From NCBI RefSeq assembly GCF_002803845.1, contig NZ_CP024985.1, positions 7,141,501-7,205,500 on the forward strand: a stretch of 64,000 bases of DNA, given 5' to 3'. Below are positions 8,492-15,938 of this stretch, in pieces (the stretch's first letter is position 1; every line of letters begins with the position of its first letter). The stretch comes from Streptomyces lavendulae subsp. lavendulae. GTDB taxonomy: Bacteria; Actinomycetota; Actinomycetes; Streptomycetales; Streptomycetaceae. The notes under the pieces are model-generated. The model was not told the origin of the DNA and did not search any database. It worked only from the letters and a program-made list of their open reading frames with translations. The position numbers and the translations under genes are program-made.

Positions 8492-9616
8492 CTACCAACT
8501 CGGGGCGGCCCCCCGGTCTTCCCCGCCCGCCAGCAGGCCCCGCGCCGCCAGTTCCGGAGCGACGCCCTCGCCGAACCAGTACGCCTCCTCCAGGTGCGGG
8601 TACCCCGACAGGACGAAGTGCTCGATCCCGAGCGCGTGGTACTCCTCGATCCGGTCGGCCACGTCCCCGTGGCTGCCGACGAGGGCCGTACCCGCACCGC
8701 CCCGGACCAGGCCGACGCCCGCCCACAGGTTGGGCGAGATCTCCAGACCGTCCCGCGAGCCGCCGTGCAGGGCCAGCATCCGCTGCTGCCCGACCGACTC
8801 GCTCACGCCCAGCAGCGACTGCGCGGTGGCGATGTCCTCGTCGGAGAGGTCCCCCAGCAGCCGGTCGGCCGCCCCCCACGCCTCCTTCGCGGAATCCCGT
8901 GAAATGGTGTGCAGCCGGATGCCGAACCGCACCGTGCGCCCCCGCTCCTCGGCCAGCGAACGGATCCAGTCGATCTTCTCCTTCACCTGCTGCGGCGGTT
9001 CGCCCCAGGTCAGGTACACATCGGCGTGCTCGGCCGCGACGGGCCCGGCCGCGGCCGAGGACCCGCCGAAGAAGATCTCCGGGAGCGGGTCGGGCGGCAG
9101 CGCCGTGAGCCCGCCGTCGATCCGGTAGTGCTCGCCGTGGAAGTCGTACGGCCGGCCGCCCCAGACCCCCCGGACGACCGACAGGAACTCGGCGGTGCGC
9201 TCGTAGCGGCGGTCGTGGTCGAGGTGGTCCCCGAACCGCCGCTGCTCGGAGGAGTCCCCGCCCGTCACCACGTTCAGCAGCAGCCGCCCCCGCGTGATCC
9301 GCTGGTACGTCGCCGCCATCTGCGCGGCGAGCGTCGGCGAGATCACCCCGGGCCGGAAGGCCACCAGGAACTTCAGCCGCTCCGTGTGCTGCGCGAGGGC
9401 CACCGTGGTCAGCCAGGCGTCCTCGCACCAGGTCCCGGTCGGCGTCAGCACCGCCTCGAAGCCGAGCCGCTCGGCCGCCTTGGCGATCTGGGCCAGGTAC
9501 TCGATGTCCGGGGCGCGCACCCCGGCAGCGGCCTTGTTGTGGGCGTACGCGTGCCGGTCGACCAGGGTGCGTCCGTCCCCGCCGGTCGGCAGGAACCAGT
9601 GCAGGCGGACGGTCAT
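8492..9616 (-). CDS. ssuD: FMNH2-dependent alkanesulfonate monooxygenase
   Basis: A 374-residue luciferase-like TIM-barrel enzyme. It keeps long stretches typical of SsuD: the N-terminal WFLPTGGDGR, PTGTWCEDAWL with the conserved active-site cysteine, LTWGEPPQQVKEKI, and near the C-terminus ISPNLWAGVGLVRGGAGTAL followed by YPHLEEAYWFGE. SsuD cleaves alkanesulfonates to aldehyde and sulfite using reduced FMN and oxygen, so it needs a partner flavin reductase; none is encoded in this operon. Its ATG shares one base with the ssuA stop codon (TGATG), so the two are translationally coupled. Confidence 0.93.
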   Translation of the reverse strand: MTVRLHWFLPTGGDGRTLVDRHAYAHNKAAAGVRAPDIEYLAQIAKAAERLGFEAVLTPTGTWCEDAWLTTVALAQHTERLKFLVAFRPGVISPTLAAQMAATYQRITRGRLLLNVVTGGDSSEQRRFGDHLDHDRRYERTAEFLSVVRGVWGGRPYDFHGEHYRIDGGLTALPPDPLPEIFFGGSSAAAGPVAAEHADVYLTWGEPPQQVKEKIDWIRSLAEERGRTVRFGIRLHTISRDSAKEAWGAADRLLGDLSDEDIATAQSLLGVSESVGQQRMLALHGGSRDGLEISPNLWAGVGLVRGGAGTALVGSHGDVADRIEEYHALGIEHFVLSGYPHLEEAYWFGEGVAPELAARGLLAGGEDRGAAPSW

Positions 9617-10665
9617 CAGGAGTCCTTTCCGTACACGCGGGGCGCGCTGGTGGAAGGCGGCAGGTCACGGTTGAACCGGGTGTCGACGAAGTCCTTGAAG
9701 ACGACCTTGCCGGGGATCAGCTTCAGCTCGGCGAAGGTGTCGGCGATCTTCTGCTCGGAGGCCACGGCCGCGTCGTCCACGGCGACCGTGACCCGGGTGC
9801 CGCTGCTGCGCTTGACGGCGTCGAGGGCGACCTCGTACGGCAGGCCCGTCTCCTTCGCCCACACCTTCGCCCACTCCTCCGGGTGCTTGAACACCCAGTC
9901 CTGGGCGCGCTGGAGCCGCTGGAGGTAGTCCGCGACGGCCTTGCCCCTGGCCGGGTCCTCCAGCGCCGCCGGAGCCGCGACCTGGAAGCCGAGGCCGTTG
10001 ACGACGCCCTCGCCGGTGGCCAGCACCCGTGCCCCGGTGCGCAGCACCTGGGAGGTGTACGGGTCCCAGACCGCCCACGCGTCCACCTTGCCGCTGTTGA
10101 AGGCGGCGAGCGCGTCCGCCGGCTGGAGCAGGGTGATCTGCACGTCGGAAGGCGTCAGGCCGGCCTTCTGGAGGGCGGAGATCAGCTGGAAGTGTGCCGA
10201 ACTGCCCTGCGCCACCGCGATCTTCTTGCCGCGCAGGTCGGCGGGGTTCTGGAGGGGCGAGTCCTTCGGTACGAGCACGGCCTCGCCCGCCGAGGAGCCG
10301 TGGGTGGCGCCCACCACGGCGATCTTCGACTTGGCGGCGGCGGCGAAGACCGGCGGGGTGTTGCCCACCCCGCCGATGTCGACGGCCTTGGCGTTGACCG
10401 CCTCCAGCAGCGGCGGGCCGGAGGTGAAGGTGGACCACTTGATGGTGTAGTCGAGGTGCTCCAGTTCGCCGGCCGCCCGCAGCAGGGACTCGGCGCCGCC
10501 CTTCTGGTCGCCGACGTTGAGGGTGATCTTCGCTCCGCCCTTGGCCGCGCCGTCGGCGGGGGTCGCGCCGCTGTCCGCGGCGGAGCTGCCGCCGCAGGCG
10601 GTCAGGGCCAGCGACAGCGGGACCAGGGTGGCGAGCAGGGGCAGGGACAGGGAGGTGCGTCTCAT
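9616..10665 (-). CDS. ssuA: Aliphatic sulfonate ABC transporter substrate-binding lipoprotein
   Basis: A 349-residue lipoprotein. The signal peptide ends in a lipobox LALTACGG, so the mature protein is anchored outside the membrane by its cysteine. The binding-protein fold of the SsuA/NrtA type shows in ITLNVGDQKGGAE, KAVDIGGVGNTPPVFAAAA and RGKKIAVAQGSSAHF. It delivers sulfonates to the SsuBC permease. I start at MRRTSLSL because the upstream in-frame codons precede a normal charged signal-peptide start. It is third in the operon, after a long pyrimidine-rich mRNA stretch, and is coupled to ssuD. Confidence 0.9.
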   Translation of the reverse strand: MRRTSLSLPLLATLVPLSLALTACGGSSAADSGATPADGAAKGGAKITLNVGDQKGGAESLLRAAGELEHLDYTIKWSTFTSGPPLLEAVNAKAVDIGGVGNTPPVFAAAAKSKIAVVGATHGSSAGEAVLVPKDSPLQNPADLRGKKIAVAQGSSAHFQLISALQKAGLTPSDVQITLLQPADALAAFNSGKVDAWAVWDPYTSQVLRTGARVLATGEGVVNGLGFQVAAPAALEDPARGKAVADYLQRLQRAQDWVFKHPEEWAKVWAKETGLPYEVALDAVKRSSGTRVTVAVDDAAVASEQKIADTFAELKLIPGKVVFKDFVDTRFNRDLPPSTSAPRVYGKDS

Positions 10666-10682
10666 GTCGGTTCTCTTCGTTC

Positions 10683-10790
10683 TGTGGTGCGCGGGCATGC
10701 GGCGCAGCGGGCAGGGGAAGGGCGGGAAGGGAGGAGGGGCGGGAAGGGGAAGGGTGCAACGGGGGGAGAGGAGCGGCGGGGCGGCAGCGG
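10683..10790 (-). other. C-rich, G-poor mRNA tract between ssuB and ssuA
   Basis: Read as minus-strand mRNA, this spacer is almost all pyrimidine with many CCC and CCTTCCC runs and little ability to fold. It holds no gene. Composition of this kind is what Rho factor loads on, so it could set a polarity point between the transporter ATPase and the distal genes. That is inference from base composition only. Confidence 0.4.
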
Positions 10791-10793
10791 CGG

Positions 10794-11516
10794 TCAGCCG
10801 ACGCCGAGTTCGGCGAGCAGCCGGGTCCGCAGGTCCGCGAACCCCGGGTCACCGGCCGAGCGCGGCCGGTCCAGCGGGACCTGGACGTCGCAGGAGATCC
10901 GGCCCTCGTCCATCACCAGTACCCGGTCGGCCAGCAGGACGGCCTCGTCCACGTCGTGCGTGACCAGCAGCACCGCACAGCCGCGCCGCTGCCACAGTTC
11001 GGCCACCAGCCGCTGCGCCTTGATGCGGGTCAGCGCGTCCAGCGCGCCGAAAGGCTCGTCCAGAAGCAGCAGATCCGGCTCGCGCACCAGCGCACGGGCC
11101 AGCGAGGCCCGCTGCGCCTCGCCGCCCGACAGGGTCTTGGGCCAGGCGTCGACGCGGTGTTCGAGTCCCACCTCGGCCAGGGCCCTTTCGGCGCGCTCCC
11201 GTTCGGGCCGCCCCGGCAGCCCGAGCAGTACGTTGCGCCAGACCCGCTTCCACGGCATCAGCCGGGGTGCCTGGAAGGCCACCGCCCGTCGCTCCGGCAC
11301 CAGTACCTCGCCCTCGATCTCCCGGTCCAGGCCGGCCAGGATCCGCAGCAGGGTCGACTTCCCGCAGCCGCTGCGGCCCAGCAGCACCGTGAACTCCCCG
11401 GCTCGCAGGGCCAGATCGAGCCCGTCGATGACGGGACGCCCGTCGAAGGACCGGGTCAGCCCCCGGACCCGTACGGCGGTCCGCGGGATCACTGTCCCGT
11501 GAAGGTCGGTCGCCAT
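10794..11516 (-). CDS. ssuB: Aliphatic sulfonate ABC transporter ATPase
   Basis: A 240-residue ABC ATPase: Walker A LLGRSGCGKSTLL, Q-loop AVAFQAPRLMPWK, signature LSGGEAQRASLARAL, Walker B LLLLDEPFGALDALT and the H-loop LVTHDVDEA. It energises sulfonate uptake with SsuC and SsuA. Two starts are plausible. The ATG used here overlaps ssuC by 28 bases. A GTG eight codons later overlaps the ssuC stop as GTGA, which would give tight coupling. Confidence 0.9.
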   Translation of the reverse strand: MATDLHGTVIPRTAVRVRGLTRSFDGRPVIDGLDLALRAGEFTVLLGRSGCGKSTLLRILAGLDREIEGEVLVPERRAVAFQAPRLMPWKRVWRNVLLGLPGRPERERAERALAEVGLEHRVDAWPKTLSGGEAQRASLARALVREPDLLLLDEPFGALDALTRIKAQRLVAELWQRRGCAVLLVTHDVDEAVLLADRVLVMDEGRISCDVQVPLDRPRSAGDPGFADLRTRLLAELGVG

Positions 11517-12385
11517 TGCAGCAGCAGCCTTTCGAGAGCGCGGACGACGAGGTCGGCGGTGAGGCCGAGGAAGGCGTAGACGACGAGGCAGACGACGATC
11601 ACGTCGGTACGGAAGAACTCGCGCGCCTGGTTCATCAGGAACCCGATGCCGGCGTCGGCGTTGATGGACTCCCCGAAGACCAGGGCCAGCCAGGCCGTGG
11701 CGAGCGAGTAGCGCAGCCCGGTCATGAACCCGGGCAGCGCGCCCGGCAGCACCACGTGCCGGACCAGTCCCCACCGGCCGAGCCCCAGTGATCCGCCCGC
11801 CTCGATGAGTTGCTCGTCCACGCCGCGGATCCCCGCGTACACGTTGAGGTAGAGGTGGAAGGCGGTGCCCAGTGCGATGAGCGCGACCTTGGGGGCCTCG
11901 CCGATGCCCATCCAGATGATGAACAGTGGGATGAGACCGACCCAGGGGACGGTGCGCAGCATCTGCACGCTCGCGTCGATCAGGTCCTCGCCGAGCCGGG
12001 ACAGCCCGGACAGCAGGGCGAGGGCCGTGCCCACCGTCCCGCCGAGCAGCAGGCCGATGGCCACGCGCTGGAGGGAGATCCCCATCGCGGCCGGCAGGGT
12101 CCCGTCCCCGATCAGGCGGGCGCCCGCGGTGGCGATCGTCGACGGCGGGGCGAGGGTGTCGGCGGGCAGCGCCCCGAAGGTGCTGGCCAGTTGCCACAGC
12201 GCGAGCAGGAGCAGAGGTCCGGCGGTCCGGCGCGCCCAGCGGGGCACGGACCTGCGGCGCGCCGAGGACGGAGTGACGGGGACCAGCGCGGGGGAGGTGT
12301 CGGCGGTGTCCCCGGCGGGGGACGGCTCGACCGGATCGGATCCCGCTACGGGGGATATGTCGGGCGGCGCATGGCCGATGCTCAT
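11489..12385 (-). CDS. ssuC: Aliphatic sulfonate ABC transporter permease
   Basis: A 298-residue integral membrane protein with about six helices after a charged, proline-rich N-terminus of roughly 50 residues. The EAA loop GGSLGLGRWGLVRHVVLPGALPGF contacts the ATPase. The family partners SsuA/SsuB in sulfonate uptake, and the downstream ssuD confirms the assignment. It is the first full-length gene of the operon and follows a long leader that begins with a cysteine-ending peptide. Confidence 0.9.
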   Translation of the reverse strand: MSIGHAPPDISPVAGSDPVEPSPAGDTADTSPALVPVTPSSARRRSVPRWARRTAGPLLLLALWQLASTFGALPADTLAPPSTIATAGARLIGDGTLPAAMGISLQRVAIGLLLGGTVGTALALLSGLSRLGEDLIDASVQMLRTVPWVGLIPLFIIWMGIGEAPKVALIALGTAFHLYLNVYAGIRGVDEQLIEAGGSLGLGRWGLVRHVVLPGALPGFMTGLRYSLATAWLALVFGESINADAGIGFLMNQAREFFRTDVIVVCLVVYAFLGLTADLVVRALERLLLQWRPTFTGQ

Positions 12386-12625
12386 CGGGGCTCCACGGAG
12401 GGGGAGAGTCAGGGAGGCGTGCGCACACCCCGGCCGGAGCCCCCGCCCCCGGCCGGCCGCAGGTACGGCGGAGCGGGGCGGGGCACGGCTACGGGAGCGG
12501 TACGGCCGGGGGACCCGTACGGCTACGGGACCCGTGCGGCCGGGGGACCGGTACGGCGGGGAAGTCCGGGGTGCGCGACGGCCGAGCGCGAGGCGCTCGT
12601 GACACGGAAAGGAGGTGAAAGGGCG
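12386..12625 (-). promoter_or_regulatory. Structured 5' leader of the ssu operon with imperfect 34-bp direct repeat
   Basis: This 240-bp stretch between the leader-peptide stop and ssuC holds no convincing gene. It contains an imperfect direct repeat with a 34-base period (about 12499-12530 and 12533-12562) built of GGTACGGC, GGGGGACC and CGTACGG blocks. On the transcript the CCGTAC and GTACGG blocks can pair in several mutually exclusive ways, as expected for an attenuator read after a translated leader. The pairing scheme is inference. Confidence 0.45.
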
Positions 12626-12709
12626 TCAGCAGCCGCGGCGACACGCGGCGGAGGCCACCCGCAGCAGGTCGATGTGACCGCGCGTGGTGAGGAGGGCTGA
12701 ACGCAACAT
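12626..12709 (-). CDS. Cysteine-ending leader peptide upstream of the ssu operon
   Basis: A 27-residue peptide that starts MLRSALLTTRGHIDLLRVAS and ends AACRRGC just before TGA. The core R-G-H-I-D-L-L-R-V-A-S-A followed by cysteines is the pattern of the actinobacterial leader peptides found before sulfur-acquisition operons. In mycobacteria, related cysteine-rich upstream frames attenuate expression according to cysteine supply. The ATG is seven bases after a good -10, so the transcript is probably leaderless. Ribosome stalling at the two late Cys codons (residues 23 and 27) would report cysteine shortage. Confidence 0.8.
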   Translation of the reverse strand: MLRSALLTTRGHIDLLRVASAACRRGC

Positions 12710-12716
12710 GCCGCAG

Positions 12717-12746
12717 AACGTAGCCACCCGGCCGTCGACGGGTCAA
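12717..12746 (-). promoter_or_regulatory. Promoter of the ssu leader peptide and operon
   Basis: On the minus strand, TTGACC (12741-12746) and TACGTT (12717-12722) are separated by 18 bases. The leader-peptide ATG begins seven bases after the -10, so transcription should start at or next to the start codon. Confidence 0.65.
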
Positions 12747-12805
12747 TGGTGTCTCGCCCAATGGACATCCCGTCTCCGATACCGGAACGCGGCGTGACGC
12801 GCGAA

Positions 12806-12845
12806 GCCCCCGTGCGGCGGCGGGGGAACGTCGCCGCACGGGGGC
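12806..12845 (-). terminator. Terminator after the Cys-rich protein gene
   Basis: A perfect 14-bp inverted repeat (GCCCCCGTGCGGCG and its complement, 12806-12819 and 12832-12845) with a 12-base loop lies just past the stop codon of the minus-strand Cys-rich gene. There is no U-tract, as is common in Streptomyces. Confidence 0.7.
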
Positions 12846-12860
12846 CTCGTGCGTCCGGGG

Positions 12861-13397
12861 TCAGGCGGAGTCCGCTATCCAGGCGGCCAGCTGCTCCGGT
12901 GTCGTGGACGGGTCCGCCACCAGGGTGGCGAGTTCGTCCTCCCGGAAGGTGGCCGTGGTGACGGCCGGGCAGCGGTGGCAGGCGGCCACCCCCGACTGCT
13001 GCCACCACTGGCACCGCGCACGCAGGTGGCACCGCGGGACCGCACGGGTGTCCGCCGTGGCCGAGGGCAGGGTCAGGACCCGCTCCACCAGGGAGCAGTC
13101 GTCGCCCCGCCGGTTGGCGCAGGCGGAGACGCAGTGCGAGGCGAAGCGCAGGACCCGGGTCGGCTCGATCCCCTGGGGGAGCGTGCCGAGCACCTCGGAC
13201 GCCGGGACCGGATCGGCGAGGTAGACCACCTGGCCGTCGGATCCCGAACGCACGCCGAGGACCACGGACTCGGGGGCCCGGGCCTCACCGCTCGGGCACC
13301 AGGTCGCCGGTGCCACCGCCGATGCCGCCGTCGCCGGTGCCGCCGCCGGTGCCACCGTCCGTGCCGCCGCCGTCTGGTCGCTTCCCACGGTGCTCAC
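12861..13397 (-). CDS. Cys-rich protein of unknown function
   Basis: I do not recognise this 178-residue protein. After an Ala/Pro/Thr-rich N-terminus of about 30 residues it carries eight cysteines: WCPSG, then SHCVSACANRRGDDC, then RCHLRARCQWWQQSGVAACH and RCP. The spacing suggests metal or Fe-S binding or several disulfides. There is no signal peptide. The GTG start follows the stop of a small secreted protein gene by eight bases, so the two form an operon, and a strong terminator follows. A maturation or cofactor role for the small partner is possible but unsupported. Confidence 0.7.
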   Translation of the reverse strand: MSTVGSDQTAAARTVAPAAAPATAASAVAPATWCPSGEARAPESVVLGVRSGSDGQVVYLADPVPASEVLGTLPQGIEPTRVLRFASHCVSACANRRGDDCSLVERVLTLPSATADTRAVPRCHLRARCQWWQQSGVAACHRCPAVTTATFREDELATLVADPSTTPEQLAAWIADSA

Positions 13398-13405
13398 CCG
13401 GCCCG

Positions 13406-13651
13406 TCAGCCGTCGACGGCGTCGCTCGACGCCAGGACCTCACGGCCGACGGGGTCGCCGAGGGTGCCCTGGAGTCCGAGGGCCTGCTCCCGCTGCACCG
13501 CCTGCGCGAGGTTCTGGTGCAGCTGCTCCACCGAGGTGATGCGGGCGCCGCCCGGAGCAGCGTTCGCCGTGCCGACCGAGGTCATCGCGATCCCCGCCGC
13601 CATCACGACCGCGGCGCCGCCGGCCGCCAGTTTGTTCCGGTTCATTTCCAT
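13406..13651 (-). CDS. Small secreted protein of unknown function
   Basis: An 81-residue protein with a clear Sec signal (MEMNRNK, a hydrophobic core AAGGAAVVMAAGIAMTS, and TANAAPG with an ANA/AP cleavage site). The mature part is about 50 residues, helical and Gln/Leu-rich (EQLHQNLAQAVQREQAL), with no cysteines. AGGAGAGG precedes the first ATG by six bases, which decides the start over the ATG two codons later. It is co-transcribed with the following Cys-rich protein. No family is recognised. Confidence 0.7.
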   Translation of the reverse strand: MEMNRNKLAAGGAAVVMAAGIAMTSVGTANAAPGGARITSVEQLHQNLAQAVQREQALGLQGTLGDPVGREVLASSDAVDG

Positions 13652-13800
13652 CGAGCCCTCTCCTGGTCCGGGCGGCGCGCTCTCCCGCCGCCGAGGGCCC
13701 GAGCGTAGGAGCGGCGGACGGGCCGAGGGGGCAGTTCCCGGGGGCAGTTCAGGCCGTTTTCCGACCCCGGCGCCCGGGCCCGGAAGGGCGGGGAGAGGGC

Positions 13801-13860
13801 TCAGGAGGGGGTGCGGGAGAGCAGCCACGCTCAGGAGGAGGTGCGGGAGAGCAGCCACGC
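13801..13860. repeat. 30-bp tandem duplication across the stop codon of the HAD gene
   Basis: Bases 13801-13830 and 13831-13860 are identical except at the ninth position (G versus A). On the minus strand each unit encodes AWLLSRT(S/P)S and a TGA. The gene stops in the upstream copy, and the second copy repeats the C-terminus plus stop in the untranslated region. Confidence 0.95.
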
Positions 13861-14508
13861 GTGGGCCGTCCGCGCGCTGAACTCCCGCTGCCCGCCCGCG
13901 AAGAGCAGCCCCGCGCCGGCGAAGGCCGGATCGCCGGCGGTGTCCGGAACGTAGGGGACCGCCAGGCAGTCCATGCCGGCGGCGTGCGCGGCCAGGGCGC
14001 CCGGAGCCGCGTCCTCCACGACCACGCAGTCGGCCGGCGCGGCTCCGAGCCGGCGGGCCGCCTCCAGGAACACGTCCGGGGCCGGCTTGCCCCGCGCGAC
14101 CTCCTCCGCCGAGACCACCGTGGTCAGCAGCGCGTCCAGCCCGGTGCCCGCCAGTACGGCGTCGATCGCCTCGCGCGAGGAGCCGGAGGCCACCGCCATC
14201 GGCACGCCCCGCGCGTGCAGGAGCTCCACGAACGTCCGCATCTCCGGGAAGGCTTCGGTGCGGGTGCGGGCCAGCTCCAGGTAGGCGGCGTTCTGCTCCG
14301 CGAGCAGCTGCTCCAGTGGGGCGTCGAGCCCGTGGCGCTCCTTGAGGATCTCCAGCGTCTCCAGGGTGCCGATGCCGATGAAGCGGGAGTGCTGCTCCCA
14401 GGTGAAATCGGGGACCCCGTGGCGCTCCAGGGTGCGGCGGCCCGACTCGTAGTAGTTCGGCTCGCTGTCCACGAGGGTGCCGTCGAGATCGAATATGACG
14501 GAGATCAT
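13831..14508 (-). CDS. HAD-superfamily phosphatase (beta-phosphoglucomutase-like)
   Basis: A 225-residue HAD hydrolase of subfamily IA. Motif I is FDLDGTLVD with nucleophile D7 and acid/base D9. Motif II is AVASGSSREAI, the lysine of motif III is in GKPAPDVFLEAARRLG, and motif IV is VVVEDAAPGALAAHAAG. The cap region ERHGLDAPLEQLLAEQ fits phosphoglucomutase-like or 2-deoxyglucose-6-phosphatase-like enzymes. The substrate, probably a small sugar phosphate, is unknown. The last codons are part of a recent 30-bp tandem duplication. It is transcribed alone. Confidence 0.88.
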   Translation of the reverse strand: MISVIFDLDGTLVDSEPNYYESGRRTLERHGVPDFTWEQHSRFIGIGTLETLEILKERHGLDAPLEQLLAEQNAAYLELARTRTEAFPEMRTFVELLHARGVPMAVASGSSREAIDAVLAGTGLDALLTTVVSAEEVARGKPAPDVFLEAARRLGAAPADCVVVEDAAPGALAAHAAGMDCLAVPYVPDTAGDPAFAGAGLLFAGGQREFSARTAHAWLLSRTSS

Positions 14509-14553
14509 CCGCTGTGCCGTCCTGCCGGTTACATACCTGTCTCCGCCATCTTG

Positions 14554-15048
14554 TCAGGGTTTGCGAGCCGCTCGTCCCGCCGCCTCCCGGCCCACGGACT
14601 CGACCAGCGGCAGCAGCCGGTGGGCCACCCGTTCGCGCAGGGCCACCTCGGTGCGGGTGCGGACCACCCCCGGCAGCCGGATCAGCTGCTGGATCACGTC
14701 CTCCAGATGGGCGTTGTCCCGGGCCGCCACCCGGGTCAGCAGGTCCCCGCCGCCGGTGATCGAGAAGGCCTCGATGATCTCGGGGACGGCGGCGAGCGCG
14801 TCGCCGACCTCGTCCAGGTGCCCCTGGGTGACCTCGATGTGCACGAAGGCGAGGACGGGGTGGCCCAGTGCGGCGGGCGAGAGCGCGGGGCCGGTTCCGG
14901 TGATCACCCCGGTCCGCTCCAGCCGGTCCAGCCTGGCCTGGAGGGTGCCGCGGGCCACGCCGAGGATCCGGGCGTACTCGCGGACGCTGGTGCGCGGCTG
15001 CTCGATCAGCAGGCGCAGGATCAGGGTGTCGAGCTCGTCCACCGCCAT
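14554..15048 (-). CDS. Lrp/AsnC-family transcriptional regulator
   Basis: A 164-residue protein: an N-terminal helix-turn-helix (DELDTLILRLLIEQPRTSVREYA to RLERTGVITG) and a C-terminal RAM ligand-binding domain (FVHIEVTQGHLDEVGDALAAVPEIIEAFSITGGGDLL). The family forms octamers and responds to amino acids. ATG start at MAVDELD. Its target is unclear; it lies after the lipid-modification operon on the same strand, with a 26-base gap, so it may be co-transcribed with it. Confidence 0.88.
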   Translation of the reverse strand: MAVDELDTLILRLLIEQPRTSVREYARILGVARGTLQARLDRLERTGVITGTGPALSPAALGHPVLAFVHIEVTQGHLDEVGDALAAVPEIIEAFSITGGGDLLTRVAARDNAHLEDVIQQLIRLPGVVRTRTEVALRERVAHRLLPLVESVGREAAGRAARKP

Positions 15049-15074
15049 GCCAGGACTGTACCAATGGCCCGGGA

Positions 15075-15938
15075 TCACCCCTTTTCGGCGCGACCGGAGC
15101 CAAGGCCGCGGCCGTCGCCCCCGCCGTCCCTCTCCGGAGCCCGGACCCGCCTCGGCGGCCACGGCAGGAACCCGCTGGTCCGGGCCCGGTACTCGGCGTA
15201 GCCCGGCCGCTCGGCCATGTGCCGCTCCAGCAGCCGCTTCCCGCTCCCCGCGATCAGCAGGTACGACATCACCAGCGGGGAGACCACGGACACCGCGGCC
15301 GCCTGCGCCGACCCGCACGCGATCAGGAAGAGCCCCCACCAGACGCAGAAGTCGCCGAAGTAGTTCGGGTGCCGGGTCCACGACCACAGCCCCCGGTCCA
15401 TGATCCGGCCCCGGTTCGCGGGATCCGCCGTGAACCGGGCCAGCTGGTGGTCGCCCACCGCCTCGAAGACGATCCCGCAGAGCCACAGGGCGCTCCCGGC
15501 CACCGCGAGGCCGACCGGCCACCCCGCCCCTCCCTCGACGTACGCGCCCGCCTGCACCGGCAGCGACACCAGCCACACCAGCGCCGCCTGCAGCAGGTAC
15601 ACCATCCGCAGCGCGTACAGGTTCCGGTTCCCCGGGGCCCGCGCCAGCATCCGCTCGTACCGCGGGTCCTCCCCGCGCCCGCGCCCCCGCCACGCGATGT
15701 GCCCGGCCAGCCGCAGCCCCCACACCACCGTCAGCGCCGTCAGCAACAGTCCGCGCCCGCCGCCCCCGCCGGACATCCCGTACGTGGCCACCGCGACGGC
15801 GGCGAAGCCGAGACCCCACGCCACGTCCACCACCCGGTGGACGCCCTTGCGCACCCCCACCGCGAACGCGAGCAGCATGACGCCCAGGGCCGCGCCCGCC
15901 GCCACGGCCAGGTTGACCCCGAAGGCGCCCCAGTTCAC
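15075..15938 (-). CDS. DUF1295 membrane protein (steroid 5-alpha-reductase-like fold)
   Basis: A 287-residue polytopic membrane protein with about seven helices. The hallmark near the C-terminus is MDRGLWSWTRHPNYFGDFCVWWG, the RHPNYxG cofactor site shared by DUF1295, isoprenylcysteine methyltransferases and steroid reductases. Its GTG start overlaps the stop of the methyltransferase gene (GTGA). In many bacteria this family sits with a COG2907 flavoprotein, DUF1365 and a cyclopropane-synthase-like enzyme, exactly as here. A role in fatty-acyl chain modification in the membrane is inferred from that partnership. The last 35 residues are charged and glycine-rich. Confidence 0.85.
   Translation of the reverse strand: MNWGAFGVNLAVAAGAALGVMLLAFAVGVRKGVHRVVDVAWGLGFAAVAVATYGMSGGGGGRGLLLTALTVVWGLRLAGHIAWRGRGRGEDPRYERMLARAPGNRNLYALRMVYLLQAALVWLVSLPVQAGAYVEGGAGWPVGLAVAGSALWLCGIVFEAVGDHQLARFTADPANRGRIMDRGLWSWTRHPNYFGDFCVWWGLFLIACGSAQAAAVSVVSPLVMSYLLIAGSGKRLLERHMAERPGYAEYRARTSGFLPWPPRRVRAPERDGGGDGRGLGSGRAEKG

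Noticed and set aside
12861..13651. The secreted/Cys-rich pair as a RiPP cluster
   Set aside because: The small protein has no cysteine and there is no radical-SAM, LanM, YcaO or protease gene beside it.
13801..13860. The tandem duplication as evidence of a frameshifted or broken HAD gene
   Set aside because: The unit is 30 bases, a multiple of three, and lies at the stop; the catalytic motifs are intact.
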